This document shows positions 63,730 to 64,000 of a DNA stretch of 64,000 nucleotides, piece after piece; within the stretch, counting starts at the first letter, position 1; every line of letters begins with the position of its first letter. The DNA is from Pseudoroseomonas cervicalis (GTDB lineage: Bacteria; Pseudomonadota; Alphaproteobacteria; Acetobacterales; Acetobacteraceae). The notes beneath the pieces were generated by a model. The model was not told the origin of the DNA. It saw only the letters and a program-made list of their open reading frames with translations, and did not search any database. The stretch is from positions 2,397,001 through 2,461,000 of the forward strand of contig NZ_JAUTAJ010000004.1 in NCBI RefSeq assembly GCF_030818485.1. The letters run 5' to 3'. The position numbers and the translations under genes were made by a program.

Positions 63730-64000
63730 ATGGCTCTGCCGCGCGTGCTGCCCCTGCTGCTGCCCAGCCTGCTGTTGCCCAGCCTGCTGGCGCTGGCCCT
63801 GCCCGCCGCCGGCGCCGCCCTGCCGGCGCCGGAGCATGATCCGGCCGGCGAGACCGCCCTGGCCGGCCCGCCCCTGGCGGAGGCAGTGATCCTGCCCGTC
63901 CTGGAGCGGGCCGCGGAGGCGCTGGCCGAGGCCGCGCCGGGCAAGGGCAAGCCGGTGGAGTCGGGCGGGCCGGGCCTCGCCACCGCCCTTGCCTCGATGG
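63730..64000 (+). CDS. Secreted hypothetical protein, 5' part
   Basis: The window ends inside this frame, which stays open from 63730 to the end (90 codons). The N-terminus MALPRVLPLLLPSLLLPSLL continues to ALPAAGAALPAP, a typical signal peptide with cleavage near residue 27. The visible mature part is Ala/Glu-rich with no recognised motif. An in-frame ATG at 63706 would add eight residues. TATAAA at 63691-63696 lies a short distance upstream, but no matching -35 box is clear. Confidence 0.55.
   Translation, partial: MALPRVLPLLLPSLLLPSLLALALPAAGAALPAPEHDPAGETALAGPPLAEAVILPVLERAAEALAEAAPGKGKPVESGGPGLATALASM

Overview
This window is an ordinary, gene-dense chromosomal segment of a very GC-rich alphaproteobacterium. 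The coding style (G/C in almost every third codon position, long open antisense frames), the glyQ-glyS-ppdK block, the glutathione-dependent formaldehyde dehydrogenase, the DUF2076 and DUF3035 proteins and the ileS-lspA-DUF3035-M16-M16 operon suggest an Acetobacteraceae/Roseomonas-like organism. That placement is an inference from gene content, not a phylogeny. I see no rRNA, tRNA, CRISPR array, transposase or prophage.

Layout. 1-2.0 kb: the 3' part of der, a cold-shock gene with a structured leader, and two small unknown genes. 2.2-6.0 kb (minus): an asparagine-synthetase-type amidotransferase, a family 4 and a family 9 glycosyltransferase, likely acting on cell-surface glycan. 6.2-8.2 kb: ygfZ, a lysozyme-like protein and a repeat-rich bidirectional terminator. 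8.2-14.1 kb (minus): glyQ, glyS, ppdK. 14.2-21.8 kb: an NTF2-like protein, an HxlR regulator divergent from a reductase/DsbA-like pair, an M29 aminopeptidase, an S49 peptidase, formaldehyde dehydrogenase and small envelope or CoA-binding proteins. 22-33 kb: a TRIC-type channel and an MFS exporter, LysR, a threonine-synthase-like enzyme, two M20 hydrolases, an EEP phosphohydrolase, a Kef-type antiporter, a LOG-family protein and ribF. 33.4-45.5 kb (plus): a secreted hydrolase, a tandem repeat array, ileS-lspA-DUF3035-M16-M16, pgi and mutL. 45.7-49.9 kb (minus): rpmI, rplT, pheS, pheT. 50.2-56.8 kb (plus): dapF-mtaB-ftsY, then an EEP protein and a phospholipase-D-type protein. 57.0-62.4 kb (minus): a three-gene glycan operon headed by a methyltransferase/coiled-coil/glycosyltransferase fusion. 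The right end holds a creatininase-family enzyme and the start of a secreted protein.

The most distinctive part is what lies between genes. I find at least four families of palindromic intergenic repeats, each present two or three times in 64 kb: A, a four-hairpin element of about 140 bp; B, an A/T-rich hairpin element of about 125 bp; C, an element of about 105 bp associated with a terminator; D, an element of about 60 bp. There is also a noncoding array of 37-39 bp units upstream of ileS, and a two-hairpin leader upstream of pheST that could act as an attenuator. No clearly new defence or metabolic system is visible. The best candidates for new biology are the multi-hairpin repeats and the glycan fusion enzyme.
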